Shown: positions 36,868 through 45,972, numbered from the stretch's first letter. The stretch is 64,000 bases of DNA from Aurantimonas marina (GCF_017183135.1 NZ_JADDXW010000004.1:1-64000); one strand, 5' to 3'. The notes: generated by a model not told the origin, from the letters alone. Made by a program: numbers and translations.

Positions 36868-37326
36868 TCACTCGGCATCCGGCGGCGGCAGGAAATCCAC
36901 TTCGTGCTTGGCGGAGATGGCAACGACCTCGGCCGGATCTGCCTCCGGCCCGAGATTGTGCAGCGCCCAGAAAAGATCGTAGAGCCGGTGCGCCGGCGAA
37001 ACCCAGAAGAGGCACTTCACGTCGGCATCGCTGCGGTTGAAGATACCGTGCGGTATGCCGCGTGGCAGGCGGATGGTATCGCCTGGTTGAGCGAAAGTCT
37101 CCTGGCCGTCGAGGACAAAATCCAACCGACCCTGCAACATGTAGATGAACTCGTCCTGGGTCGGATGGATATGCGGCGGCACGAAGGTGCCGACGGGAAA
37201 CGTCGCATGCCAGGACAGCGAACTCTCGCAGTGCTGTTTCGGGATGTAGGTCTGGCCAAGGATGTTCCATCGGATGCCGTCGATGCCTTCCTCGGCCTTG
37301 GTCACCCCGGCGGTCATGATCGTCAT
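36868..37326 (-). CDS. Small cupin-domain protein
   Basis: A 152-residue single-domain cupin. The first cupin motif PPHIHPTQDEFIYMLQGRLDF gives the H-x-H and Glu metal ligands, and the second motif PGDTIRLPRGIPHGIFN gives the second His. It is too short to be a gentisate dioxygenase (about 340 residues), so it may be a small dioxygenase, isomerase or ligand-binding protein. It lies between the transporter ATPase and the FAD hydroxylase in one operon. Confidence 0.85.
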   Translation of the reverse strand: MTIMTAGVTKAEEGIDGIRWNILGQTYIPKQHCESSLSWHATFPVGTFVPPHIHPTQDEFIYMLQGRLDFVLDGQETFAQPGDTIRLPRGIPHGIFNRSDADVKCLFWVSPAHRLYDLFWALHNLGPEADPAEVVAISAKHEVDFLPPPDAE

Positions 37327-37362
37327 CGCATATCTCCCTTCGACATGGCGTGTTGGTCAGTG

Positions 37363-38061
37363 TCAGACATGCAGAAACCGGTCCTTGATCTCCGGCGTCG
37401 ACCTGAGTTGGTCCGTCGTTCCGGTCCAGGCGATGCGGCCCTTCTCGATAACGACGTGACGGTCGGCGAAGCGTGCGAGCGCATCGACGTTCTTGTCGAT
37501 GACGAGGATAGCCGCCCCGGCCTCCTTGATGGCGGCAAGGCAAGTCCAGATTTCCTCGCGAATGAGCGGAGCCAGCCCTTCGGTGGCCTCGTCGAGGACG
37601 ACGAGACGGGGATTGGTCATCAGCGCGCGGCCGATCGCCAGCATCTGCTGTTCACCACCGGACAGCTGATTGCCCATATTGCGCCGACGTTCCTGAAGCC
37701 GTGGGAACAGCCGGTAAATTTTGATCAGCGTCCATTCGGCGGACCCCGTACCGGCGCGATGGGTAGCCACGAGGTTCTCTTCGACCGACAGCGTCGGAAA
37801 GATCTGCCGGCCTTCCGGCACCAGGCCAAGGCCGTGCTTGGCAATGACGTGGGGCGCGCGCCCGGTGACATCGTCGCCGTCGATGAGAATTCGGCCGCCG
37901 CGCGGCTTCAAGAGCCCGAACAGCGATTTGACGGTCGTGGTCTTGCCCATGCCGTTGCGGCCGAGCAGCGTGACGACCTCGCCCGCGGCGACCGTCAGAT
38001 CGATCCCGAACAGGACGCGGGAGTCGCCATAGCCGCTTTCGAGACCTTCGATCGCCAACAT
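37363..38061 (-). CDS. Branched-chain-type ABC transporter ATPase (LivF family)
   Basis: A 232-residue ATPase. Walker A is GRNGMGKTT, signature LSGGEQQMLAIGRAL, Walker B RLVVLDEATEGL, and the H-loop region has the variant DKNVD instead of the usual His-containing E-x-x-x. LivF proteins energise importers for branched-chain amino acids and, in catabolic clusters, aromatic acids. Its start overlaps the LivG stop by one base. The unusual H-loop is common in LivF, where the sequence often reads V-E-Q-N/D-V. Confidence 0.9.
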   Translation of the reverse strand: MLAIEGLESGYGDSRVLFGIDLTVAAGEVVTLLGRNGMGKTTTVKSLFGLLKPRGGRILIDGDDVTGRAPHVIAKHGLGLVPEGRQIFPTLSVEENLVATHRAGTGSAEWTLIKIYRLFPRLQERRRNMGNQLSGGEQQMLAIGRALMTNPRLVVLDEATEGLAPLIREEIWTCLAAIKEAGAAILVIDKNVDALARFADRHVVIEKGRIAWTGTTDQLRSTPEIKDRFLHV

Positions 38062-38816
38062 CAGGCGGCCTCCTCTTCGCCGAGATAGGCACTGCGCACT
38101 TCGGGGTCCAAGCGCACCGCCTCGGGCGTGCCGGTGGCGATCAATCGGCCATAGACGAGAACGCTCACCCGGTCGGCGAGAGCGAACACCGCCTCCATGT
38201 CGTGTTCGACGAGAACGACGGTGTGCGTGGACTTCAGCTCCAGCACGAGATCCACGAGCACGGCGGATTCCTCGTGGCCGGTACCCGCGAGCGGTTCGTC
38301 GAGCAGCAGCAATCGCGCCCCGGTGGCCAAGGCGATAGCGATTTCGAGCTGGCGTTTTTCGCCGTGCGACAGGCTGCCGGCGCGGCGGTCCGCCCGGTCG
38401 TCCAACCGGACGCGCGCCAGCGCCGCCATCGCCTCGTCGTTGAGCTGGGCTTCGCGCGCCGCTGGCGCGAAGAAGCGGAAGCTCGAGCCCGACCGCGCCT
38501 GGACGGCCATCGCGGCGTTTTCCAGGACGGTGAAGCCGTCGAGGATCGAGGTGATCTGGAAGGATCGCGCAAGACCGCGGTGCACTCGCTCGGCCATGCC
38601 AAGACGGGTGACGTCCTTGCCGGCGAAGCGGACGGTGCCCGAATTGCCGCGGAGGCTTCCGGAAAGTTGATGGATCAGCGTCGTCTTGCCGGCCCCGTTC
38701 GGGCCGATGATCGCATGGAGTTCGCCGGGCGCGACAACGAGGCTGACATCATCGGTAACAGCGAGCGCACCATAGGATTTTCTGAGATTCCGAACGTCGA
38801 GCAACGGTGTCGTCAT
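38061..38816 (-). CDS. Branched-chain-type ABC transporter ATPase (LivG family)
   Basis: A 251-residue ATPase with Walker A GPNGAGKTT, the LivG insert AERVHRGLARSFQITSILDGFTVLENAAMA, signature LSHGEKRQLEIAIAL, Walker B RLLLLDEPLAG and H-loop LVEHDMEAV. The start at 38816 is set by overlap with the LivM stop and by homology. It pairs with LivF to form the ATPase dimer of the transporter and is coupled to both neighbours. Confidence 0.92.
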   Translation of the reverse strand: MTTPLLDVRNLRKSYGALAVTDDVSLVVAPGELHAIIGPNGAGKTTLIHQLSGSLRGNSGTVRFAGKDVTRLGMAERVHRGLARSFQITSILDGFTVLENAAMAVQARSGSSFRFFAPAAREAQLNDEAMAALARVRLDDRADRRAGSLSHGEKRQLEIAIALATGARLLLLDEPLAGTGHEESAVLVDLVLELKSTHTVVLVEHDMEAVFALADRVSVLVYGRLIATGTPEAVRLDPEVRSAYLGEEEAA

Positions 38817-39835
38817 GACCGCGCGCCCCCGAATAGACGGGAAGCGAAGCCGGCGATGCCGCCTCGAGTGAAGAGGACGAGGAGCACGAGGAGAATGCCG
38901 AGCCAGAGCTTCCAGTGTTCGGAAAACTGCGCCAGCCAATCCTCCAGCAGCAGAAAGGCGATCGCCCCGGCGATTGCGCCGACGAGGGTTCCCATGCCGC
39001 CGAAGACAACCATGACGATGAGCTCGCCCGAGCGTTGCCACGTCATGTAGGCGGGCGAGACGAACTCCGCCTGATTGGCGAGGAAGACCCCGGCGACGCC
39101 GGCAATCGCGCCCGCGATGACATAGGCGGTCAGTTGGTACGGGAAGGGGGCAAAGCCGATCGCCTGCATGCGAAGCCGATTGTCGCGGGTTCCCCGCAGC
39201 ACCCTGCCGAAGCGTGAGGCGACCAAGGCCCTCAGTCCGACAAAGGCCAGGACAAGGAAACCGAGGGCGCCGTAGAAGAGGACGAGATCGCTCTCCAGCA
39301 AGTCTGCGCCGAACAGCGTCGAACGGTTGGAGAGAGTGATGCCGTCATCGCCGCCATAGGCCGACAGCGAGACCATGAAGAAATATGCCATCTGACCGAA
39401 GGCGAGGGTGATCATGATGAAATAGACGCCCTTGGTCCGCAGCGAGATCGCCCCGGTGATCAGGGCGAAGAACGCTGAAACCAGGATAGCGGCGAGTGTC
39501 TGAAGCAAAATGTCCTCGATGCCGTTCGCCGCCAGGATCGCGACAGAATAGGCACCCAGACCGATGAAGGCCGCATGGCCGAAGGAAACCATCGCGCCGT
39601 AGCCGAGCACGAGATCAAGAGAGAGCGCCGCGATCGCGAAGATCGTCAGGCGCGTCGCGGTAACGAGCAGGAACGGGTCGTCGAGCGCCCATGCCAGCAA
39701 TGGCAGGAGCCCGAGACCGGCGATGATGACAGCGGCCGCGACACTGGCACCGTGACGCCCGAGAAGCGGGCGACGAACGGGGCCGATGTCGATCCGCGAA
39801 GCGGGGGCGGCAAGGTCCGACAAGCCGGTTGTCAT
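38813..39835 (-). CDS. Branched-chain-type ABC transporter permease (LivM family)
   Basis: A 340-residue permease with about ten hydrophobic segments. The LivM block LDLVLGYGAMVSFGHAAFIGLGAYSVAIL and the later FGRVLRGTRDNRLRMQAIGF, with the EAA-like ATPase contact, are typical. Overlaps of four bases on both sides couple it to LivH and LivG. The substrate probably is an aromatic carboxylate given the operon, though amino acids cannot be excluded. Confidence 0.92.
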   Translation of the reverse strand: MTTGLSDLAAPASRIDIGPVRRPLLGRHGASVAAAVIIAGLGLLPLLAWALDDPFLLVTATRLTIFAIAALSLDLVLGYGAMVSFGHAAFIGLGAYSVAILAANGIEDILLQTLAAILVSAFFALITGAISLRTKGVYFIMITLAFGQMAYFFMVSLSAYGGDDGITLSNRSTLFGADLLESDLVLFYGALGFLVLAFVGLRALVASRFGRVLRGTRDNRLRMQAIGFAPFPYQLTAYVIAGAIAGVAGVFLANQAEFVSPAYMTWQRSGELIVMVVFGGMGTLVGAIAGAIAFLLLEDWLAQFSEHWKLWLGILLVLLVLFTRGGIAGFASRLFGGARS

Positions 39836-40758
39836 GCGGCCGCCCCTTTGGCCGGGAACAGACCGGACGGCCGGAAGAACAACACGGCAGCCATCAGGAT
39901 GTAGATCAACATCGGCGCCAGGGTTCGGCCGGTCTGTGAGGCGGCCGCCGGGTCCATCAGGCTGCGCAGCAGGATCGGCCCGAAGGTGCGGCCGAGCGTA
40001 TCGACCAGACCGATCAGGATCGCCGCAACGAAGGCGCCTCGAACCGAACCGACGCCACCGATGACGATGACGACGAAGGCGAGGATCAGGACGCTGTCAC
40101 CCATGCCGGGCTCGACGGAGAGGATCGGCGCGACCATGGCGCCGGCAAAGCCCGCCAGCATCGCTCCAAGGCCGAAGACGACCATGAACAGCCGCCCGAT
40201 GTCGACCCCGAGCGCGGACACCATCGGCGCGTTAGTGGCGCCGGCGCGGAGCAGCATGCCGATCCGCGTGTGATTGACCATCAGATAAAGTCCGAGCGCG
40301 GTAAGCAGGCCAGCCGCAATGATGGCCACGCGGAAGAATGGATAGCGCATGTTGCCAATCAGCGGGATCGAGCCGGACAGAATGTTGGGGATCGGCACGC
40401 TCATCGGCGCCGCGCCCCAGATGATCTTCACGCCCTCATTGAGGATCAGGATCAGCCCGAAGGTGGCGAGTACCTGATCGAGGTGATCGCGGTCATAGAG
40501 ACGTCGGAAGATCAGGAATTCCAGAACGATACCGAAGGCGAGCGTCGCCGGCAGGGCAAGGGCGAGCCCGAGGAAGAAATCACCGGTGAAGGCCGTGAAG
40601 GTCGCCGCGAGGTAGGCGCCGACCATGTACAGAACGCCGTGCGCGAGATTGATCAGGTCCATGACCCCGAAGATCAGGGTCAGCCCGGCAGCGACGAGGA
40701 ACAACAGGATGCCGAGCTGGATCCCGTTCAGCGCCTGGAGAAGGAAAAGGTTGAACAT
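39832..40758 (-). CDS. Branched-chain-type ABC transporter permease (LivH family)
   Basis: A 308-residue permease with about eight hydrophobic segments. The LivH motif LNGIQLGILLFLVAAGLTLIFGVMDLINLAHGVLYMVGAYLAA (split over residues 10-52) and GVDIGRLFMVVFGLGAMLAGFAGAMVAPI are characteristic. It follows the binding protein after 150 bases and overlaps LivM by four bases. It is the first membrane gene of this importer. Confidence 0.92.
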   Translation of the reverse strand: MFNLFLLQALNGIQLGILLFLVAAGLTLIFGVMDLINLAHGVLYMVGAYLAATFTAFTGDFFLGLALALPATLAFGIVLEFLIFRRLYDRDHLDQVLATFGLILILNEGVKIIWGAAPMSVPIPNILSGSIPLIGNMRYPFFRVAIIAAGLLTALGLYLMVNHTRIGMLLRAGATNAPMVSALGVDIGRLFMVVFGLGAMLAGFAGAMVAPILSVEPGMGDSVLILAFVVIVIGGVGSVRGAFVAAILIGLVDTLGRTFGPILLRSLMDPAAASQTGRTLAPMLIYILMAAVLFFRPSGLFPAKGAAA

Positions 40759-40908
40759 CCGTGCCCTTCGGCGGCTCGTTCATCGCGGCAAACGGCCATG
40801 ATGCCATCCTGGCACCGCCTGTCCAGAACGGCGGCGCTCGACGTCAAGATCGACACCCGCTCGGCGCCGGCCGGGGGTTGGTCCCCCGCCAGCTTCAGCA
40901 GCAGTCCG

Positions 40909-42090
40909 CTACTGCATCTTGCATTCGGCGGCGTAATTGTCCTGGTAGTCGTCGAAAATCTTTTCGGCGATCTCAGTCTGGTATTTGCCGTCGTCGCGCT
41001 TGGCCACCTTGACCAGGTAGAAGTCCTGGATCGGGTAGTGGTTGTTGCCGAGCTTGAAATCGCCGCGCAGGGACTGGAAGTTGGCAGCCTCAAGCGCCGA
41101 ACGTAAGGCATCCTTGTCGGAAAGATCGCCCCCGGCCGCCTTGATGGCGCTGTCAATCAGCTGCGCGGCATCGTAGGCCTGCATCGCGTACGTGCCGGGA
41201 ATGCTTCCGTATTTTTCCTCATAGGCCGCAACGAAGGCCTTGGACTGCTCGTTGTCCATGTCCGGCGCCCAGTTGGCGCCGCCATAGAAGCCAACGGCCG
41301 CATCCTGCTGGGCGGGCAGGGTGGTCTCATCGACGGTGAAGGCGGACAGGAACGGAATGTTGTCGAGCCCGGCCTGACGGTACTGTTTGACGAGATTCAC
41401 GCCCATGCCGCCCGGCATGAAGGTGAAGACGGCGTCCGGCTGCTCGGCGGCGATCTGCGCGAGCTCGGCCGAGAAATCGAGCTGGCCGAGCGGCGTATAG
41501 ATCTCGTTGACCACCTCGCCCTTATAGGAATGCTTGAAGCCGGCCAGCGAATCTTTGCCCGCCTGATAGTTCGGGGCGAGCAGGAACAGGCGCTTGTAGC
41601 CGGTATCCTCGGCGTATTTGCCGAGAACCTCGTGCACCTGATCGTTCTGGTAGGAGGTGACGAAGAAGTTCTTGTTGCACTCGGTCCCGGCGAAATTCGA
41701 TGTGCCAGCATTTGGGCTGATCAGGAAGGCGCCGCCGTCCGTTACCGGCTTGGTGATCGCCATCAGTATGTTGGAGAAGATTGGCCCGACGACAAAGTCG
41801 GCGTCGTCGCGCTCAACCAGTTCGCGCGCTTTGTTGGCGGCGATATCGGGTTTCAGCTCGTCGTCGACGGTGGTGATCTCGGTCTCCAGGCCGCCGAGCT
41901 TGCCGCCCATCTTCTCGACCGCCAGCAGAAAGCCATCGCGGCCTTGCTCTCCGAGCACCGCGGCCGGACCGCTCAAGGTAAACATCAGGCCGATCTTCAG
42001 TTTTCCGTCGTCGGCGGTCTGGGCCATCGCCGCGCCGGACAAGGCCGTTGCGGTCAAAAGGGCGATGGTGGCGGCCCGGATCGAACTCAT
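40909..42090 (-). CDS. Branched-chain-type ABC substrate-binding protein (LivK family)
   Basis: A 393-residue periplasmic binding protein. The signal peptide IRAATIALLTATALSGAAMAQ is followed by LKIGLMFTLSGPAAVLGEQGRDGF, the LivK hallmark, and later TYAMQAYDAAQLIDSAI. The start MSSIRAATI at 42090 follows a GGAGATCAAG sequence; an in-frame extension upstream has no signal peptide features. It is the first gene of the operon, with a predicted MarR operator 129 bases upstream. In catabolic clusters such proteins often bind aromatic acids. Confidence 0.9.
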   Translation of the reverse strand: MSSIRAATIALLTATALSGAAMAQTADDGKLKIGLMFTLSGPAAVLGEQGRDGFLLAVEKMGGKLGGLETEITTVDDELKPDIAANKARELVERDDADFVVGPIFSNILMAITKPVTDGGAFLISPNAGTSNFAGTECNKNFFVTSYQNDQVHEVLGKYAEDTGYKRLFLLAPNYQAGKDSLAGFKHSYKGEVVNEIYTPLGQLDFSAELAQIAAEQPDAVFTFMPGGMGVNLVKQYRQAGLDNIPFLSAFTVDETTLPAQQDAAVGFYGGANWAPDMDNEQSKAFVAAYEEKYGSIPGTYAMQAYDAAQLIDSAIKAAGGDLSDKDALRSALEAANFQSLRGDFKLGNNHYPIQDFYLVKVAKRDDGKYQTEIAEKIFDDYQDNYAAECKMQ

Positions 42091-42218
42091 CTCTTGATCT
42101 CCATTCAAAAAGGTCGCTAACAATGGTCCGTCCCCAGCCGGAGATCGGACCGACAGAAGCGTCGAAGATCCGCGGCAGAAATCAGTGGACATCGGAACTT
42201 CCGCCCCCACACGAAAAT

Positions 42219-42236
42219 TAGTTTACGCATAAAATA
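42219..42236. promoter_or_regulatory. Predicted MarR operator, copy 3 (before the transporter operon)
   Basis: The plus-strand bases read TAGTTTA-CGCA-TAAAATA, matching the other two copies at 14 of 14 conserved positions. It lies 129 bases upstream of the LivK-type start and 106 bases before the divergent cytochrome gene. Since the transporter belongs to the aromatic cluster, joint control is likely; the cytochrome gene could be affected too. Confidence 0.65.
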
Positions 42237-42341
42237 TCGACTGGCAACAGACATTGACCGGATTTTCGCTCGCTGATTGTTTGGCGGTGCGATAGCGGCG
42301 GCACGAGCCACCCGGTTTCGATGCAAGGAGGACGACGCAGA

Positions 42342-42902
42342 ATGACCCGACCACATCGGCTCCTATTGTGGCGGATCGTCCGGATAGGCGCCATCGCAAT
42401 GGTTCTGCTTGTCGTGCTCGCGGGAGGGCAGCTGCTGTTCGGTTCCGGCCCCTTGACCGATCGCAGCGCATGGCCGTCCGAATTTCGCAGCAATGGCGAG
42501 CGAATTTATTTCACCGCGACCAGTGCCTCGGGCCAGCAGATCACGCCTCAGGGCGGAAACATGCATATGATGATGTCCGGCGGCGGATGCGTCGCCTGTC
42601 ATGGCGCGGATCGGGGCGGCGGGCGCCTGATGCCACGTTTCTGGCAGTCTGTGCCACCGCTGACGGCCGCCGCTTTGTTCGGCGAGCACGATGAGGCCGC
42701 CGAGGCGGAAGGCGCGGTCGAGGACGACGGTCACGGCGATCACGACGACTACACCGACGCCACATTGCGACGGGCCATCACCGACGGCGTCGATCCCGGC
42801 GGCGAGCGCCTCGATCCGGTGATGCCGCGGTGGTCGATTGGGGTCGAGGATATGACGGATCTCATCGCCTATCTGAAGACGCCGGTCAACGGCGCGGAAT
42901 GA
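42342..42902 (+). CDS. Membrane-anchored c-type cytochrome with His/Asp-rich insert
   Basis: A 186-residue protein with an N-terminal membrane segment (IVRIGAIAMVLLVVLAGGQLLFG) and one haem c site, C-V-A-C-H, in GGGCVACHGADRGGG. The C-terminal VMPRWSIGVEDMTDLIAYLK offers the axial Met and the typical end helix of a class I cytochrome c. Between them lies an acidic His-rich loop (HDEAAEAEGAVEDDGHGDHDD) that may bind metal. GGAGG at 42327-42331 serves ATG 42342. It is next to, and divergent from, the aromatic transporter, and convergent with the YeeE/YedE pair. Confidence 0.85.
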   Translation: MTRPHRLLLWRIVRIGAIAMVLLVVLAGGQLLFGSGPLTDRSAWPSEFRSNGERIYFTATSASGQQITPQGGNMHMMMSGGGCVACHGADRGGGRLMPRFWQSVPPLTAAALFGEHDEAAEAEGAVEDDGHGDHDDYTDATLRRAITDGVDPGGERLDPVMPRWSIGVEDMTDLIAYLKTPVNGAE

Positions 42903-43024
42903 GCGGCGCGGCGCTGATGCTTCCGCAGCGGCTCGCACCGTCCGCCGCCGTTCAACGCCAATATCGGGACGCCCGAGATTTGACCGCACGTTGAAAAATC
43001 ATGAGCCACGTCTACGGCTTGAAG

Positions 43025-43465
43025 TCAGGTCGCAAATCTTGGCCTTTTGGCCTTCAGCCGCAAGGTGATCCACAAGCCGGCCAGCATGCCGACCACCATC
43101 GCCGGCAGGAAAGCGAGCGTACCCGGCGCAGCCAGCGGCAAGGCTGTCCAGGCGGGGCCGGGGCAAAAGCCGCCGATTCCCCAGCCGATCCCGAATATCG
43201 CCGCGCCTGTCAGAAGCGGCGCATCGATATCCGCTCGCGTCGGGATTTCGAAGCGCGGCATCATCAAAGGACGCTCGCGCCGCCAGATCAGCCGGTAACC
43301 GACGAAGGTGGTCAGGGATGCGCCACCCATGACGAAGGCAAGGCTGGGGTCCCATGCACCGAAAACATCCAGGAAGTTCAGAACCTTCGCGGGATTCGAC
43401 ATGTCGGAAATTACCAGACCCAGACCGAAGACGAGGCCCGACGTCAGTCCCAATATAAATCGCAT
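43025..43465 (-). CDS. YeeE/YedE (DUF6691) family membrane protein, second of a pair
   Basis: A 146-residue membrane protein of the YeeE/YedE sulfur-transport family, with four hydrophobic segments. It has the conserved GWGIGGFCPGPAW motif (residues about 103-115), in which the cysteine is thought to relay sulfur. It follows the first YeeE protein after 5 bases. Pairs like this (PmpA/PmpB) are thought to move thiosulfate or other sulfur species across the membrane. Confidence 0.87.
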   Translation of the reverse strand: MRFILGLTSGLVFGLGLVISDMSNPAKVLNFLDVFGAWDPSLAFVMGGASLTTFVGYRLIWRRERPLMMPRFEIPTRADIDAPLLTGAAIFGIGWGIGGFCPGPAWTALPLAAPGTLAFLPAMVVGMLAGLWITLRLKAKRPRFAT

Positions 43466-43470
43466 GTTCG

Positions 43471-43908
43471 TTATCCGATGATGTGTCGGAGGAAGAGGAC
43501 CGTAAGGAAGGCGGTTGTCATGAAAGTTCCGACTGCAACCAGCGATCGCATCGACAGTCGCGCCAGACCGCAGACGCCATGACCGCTAGTACAACCCGAA
43601 CCCCAAATCGTCCCGAAGCCGACCAGGAGCCCAGCCAGGATCATCACGACCAGATCGTCGGATACAGTCTGGACAACCGGCCCACCAGTAATGAAGGTGA
43701 GCAGCAGCGGCGCGGCGACAAGGCCCACCAGGAAGGCCAGACGCCAGCTCCAATCGGATCGAATGGTTGGCAAGGCTCCGACGGTGATCCCGGAAATTCC
43801 CGCAACCCGGCCGAAAAGCGCCATGACCATGACGGCTGCCAAACCGATCAGGACCCCGCCGAACAGCGAGCCCCAAGGGGTGAATTCGGTGATAATGGAA
43901 GGTGGCAT
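43471..43908 (-). CDS. YeeE/YedE family membrane protein, first of a pair
   Basis: A 145-residue membrane protein with four hydrophobic segments and the family motif GSGCTSGHGVCG near residues 105-116, with two conserved cysteines. It is the partner of the next gene and the two together equal a full YeeE-type protein. The promoter region is shared with a divergent ArsR-type regulator gene. A role in the transport of sulfur compounds is inferred from the family. Confidence 0.88.
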   Translation of the reverse strand: MPPSIITEFTPWGSLFGGVLIGLAAVMVMALFGRVAGISGITVGALPTIRSDWSWRLAFLVGLVAAPLLLTFITGGPVVQTVSDDLVVMILAGLLVGFGTIWGSGCTSGHGVCGLARLSMRSLVAVGTFMTTAFLTVLFLRHIIG

Positions 43909-43970
43909 CGTTTGATTCCTTCTGACAAACGGCCCTTTAACGACCGCCGCAGGAGGGCCATATATGAATC

Positions 43971-44306
43971 ATGTCTAAAGTAGTCAAATCTAATATGTTG
44001 GAATTGGACGCCCGTGCCGCCAGTGTCGCGGCGATCCTCGCGCTCATGGGCAACGCCCATCGACTGCGCATTCTTTGCAGGCTCGCCGAAGACGAAGCCT
44101 CGGTCGGGGTCCTGGTATGCGAGGTCGGTCTCAGTCAGTCCGCCTTGTCCCAACATCTGGCAAAGCTTCGGGCGGGGGGACTGGTGTCCACCCGGCGCGA
44201 CGCCCAGACGATCTTCTACTCGCTCGCGAGCGAGGAGATCCGTGCAATCATGACGAGCCTTTACGATGTATTCTGCCGCCACGGGGAGCGGGACACGGAA
44301 TTCTGA
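43971..44306 (+). CDS. ArsR-family regulator, BigR/SqrR-like persulfide sensor
   Basis: A 111-residue winged-helix protein of the ArsR family, with recognition region VGLSQSALSQHLAKLRAGGLVSTRRDAQTIFYSL. It has cysteines at 36, 50 and 102. Cys36 and Cys102 are 66 residues apart, exactly as in the redox pair of BigR (42/108) and SqrR (41/107), where the two form a tetrasulfide in response to sulfide. It is divergent from the YeeE/YedE pair, which are usual BigR-type targets. Control of that pair, and perhaps itself, is the likely job. The regulated operator cannot be fixed by eye. Confidence 0.9.
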   Translation: MSKVVKSNMLELDARAASVAAILALMGNAHRLRILCRLAEDEASVGVLVCEVGLSQSALSQHLAKLRAGGLVSTRRDAQTIFYSLASEEIRAIMTSLYDVFCRHGERDTEF

Positions 44307-44423
44307 CGCCGGCAATTCCTCAAAGCCGATTTTCGCAAAGGCCCGCTGCGCGGCGGCGGTTCCTTCAGATGCGATACCAATCCAACAAATCCGCAGGTCG
44401 TCCCGCGAGGAGAAAGATTTGAG

Positions 44424-45884
44424 ATGAACAGACGCGAACTCTTGGTGAGCGGCTCCTCGCTTCTTGCCTGGCTGGCAACTTCCGGCTTGGCCTCAGCCGC
44501 GAATGCCGAGGTGGTTGCGGGAAAGATGGAGGAGGATATCCGACTTCCGCCACTATTGGACGGGCGCACCGGCCCGATCCGTCTTGAGGCCAAAGCCGGG
44601 GCGACGGTTTTCGCCGGCGGCGCCCCATCCTCGACGATGGGGTTCAATCAAAGCTATCTCGGGCCGACTGTTCTGCTGCGGCGCGGAACGATCCCCCCGG
44701 TTCGAGTCGAGAACGGCGTCGATGTACCGATCACCCTCCATTGGCATGGCCTGACAGTCCCCAGCTCGGCGGACGGCGGCCCCGGGACCGAAATCGCACC
44801 GGGCGCGGGCCGTGATGTCGAGCTGCCGATCCGGCAACCGGCCGCGACCCACTGGTACCACACCCATGTTCACGGCCGCACGGCCCCTGATGTCTATGCC
44901 GGGCTCGCCGGTGCCGTGATCCTGCAGGACGACGACGAGGCCGGCATCGAACTCCCCCGGACCTATGGCGTCGATGATTTCGTCCTCATTCTCCAAGACA
45001 AGCGTTTCGATGGGTCGGGCAGGGCGGTATACGAGCCGGGCATAATGGACATCATGCATGGCTTTCGCGGCGACGCGGTTCTCGTCAACGGTCAGCTTCG
45101 GCCGATCGCCAAGGCGCCGCGCGGTCTCGTGCGGCTGCGTTTGATCAACGCTGCAACTTCGAGTCCCTTCGATCTGTCGCTCGAAAGCGGCCGGCCGCTC
45201 GTACTGATCGGTGTCGATCAAGGCCTGCTCGATGCGCCGATAGAAGTGGACAGGGTCTTGCTCGCACCCGGCGAACGCATAGAGCTTCTGGTCGATCTGG
45301 GGCAGGGCGAGGAACGCCTCATGGCGGCCTCGCAGTCATCATCCATGGGCATGATGGGCGGTAATGCCGGGAGCGCGGTCCTCTTGACGCTTGCGCCCGA
45401 CGACGGCCGGGAAGCCGCCGTGACCTCCATACCGCAGCGCCTGCCTACTAGCTCCGCGGTTGCCATTGCGGCAACCGGCACGCGGCGTCGTTTCGTCCTG
45501 GACGAAGGCATGGGGCCGATGAACATGGTCCGCGGTCTGGTCGGCGGCTCCCCGGTGATGACCATCAACAGCAAGCGCTACGAGATCGACCGTATTGATT
45601 TTTCGACGCCGGTGGGTGCAAAGGAACACTGGACGATCGCCGCCAACCAGATGGCGCATCCGTTCCACGTTCATGGCGCGAAGTTCCAAGTGCTGAAGAA
45701 CGGCGGTCGCGAACCACGTCCCGAGGAACGGGGATGGAAGGACACGGTCTTGGTGAACGGAGAGGCCGAACTTGCGGTTTCCATCGACGCTGAAACCAGC
45801 GAGGGTCTGCCGTTCGTATTCCACTGTCATATTCTGGAGCACGAAGACGCCGGGATGATGGGGCAATTTACGACGCAAGTTTAG
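44424..45884 (+). CDS. Multicopper oxidase (CueO/laccase-like)
   Basis: A 486-residue three-domain multicopper oxidase. The N-terminal region (MNRRELLVSGSSLLAWLATSG) is a twin-arginine-type signal. The copper ligands are all present: HWHG (His106/108), HWYHTHVHG (His143/146/148), HPFHVHG (His412/415/417) and HCHILEHEDAGMM (His468, Cys469, His470, His473, Met478). A Met-rich loop SMGMMGG near residue 310 and MGPMNM near 363 resemble cuprous-ion sites of CueO. It is probably periplasmic and may oxidise Cu(I) or a phenol. Confidence 0.93.
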   Translation: MNRRELLVSGSSLLAWLATSGLASAANAEVVAGKMEEDIRLPPLLDGRTGPIRLEAKAGATVFAGGAPSSTMGFNQSYLGPTVLLRRGTIPPVRVENGVDVPITLHWHGLTVPSSADGGPGTEIAPGAGRDVELPIRQPAATHWYHTHVHGRTAPDVYAGLAGAVILQDDDEAGIELPRTYGVDDFVLILQDKRFDGSGRAVYEPGIMDIMHGFRGDAVLVNGQLRPIAKAPRGLVRLRLINAATSSPFDLSLESGRPLVLIGVDQGLLDAPIEVDRVLLAPGERIELLVDLGQGEERLMAASQSSSMGMMGGNAGSAVLLTLAPDDGREAAVTSIPQRLPTSSAVAIAATGTRRRFVLDEGMGPMNMVRGLVGGSPVMTINSKRYEIDRIDFSTPVGAKEHWTIAANQMAHPFHVHGAKFQVLKNGGREPRPEERGWKDTVLVNGEAELAVSIDAETSEGLPFVFHCHILEHEDAGMMGQFTTQV

Positions 45885-45972
45885 AGCATGGGACGGATCA
45901 GGTTAGCCGGCGGGGCCGAGCGAACCGACCGACGGCCCCATGCGCCGCGAGCGACCCGATCGAAGGGGCCGA

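Noticed and set aside
43959-43973. AT-rich palindrome CATATATG at the start of the ArsR-type gene as BigR operator
   Set aside because: Only 8 bases and overlapping the start region; known operators are longer, so I do not claim it.
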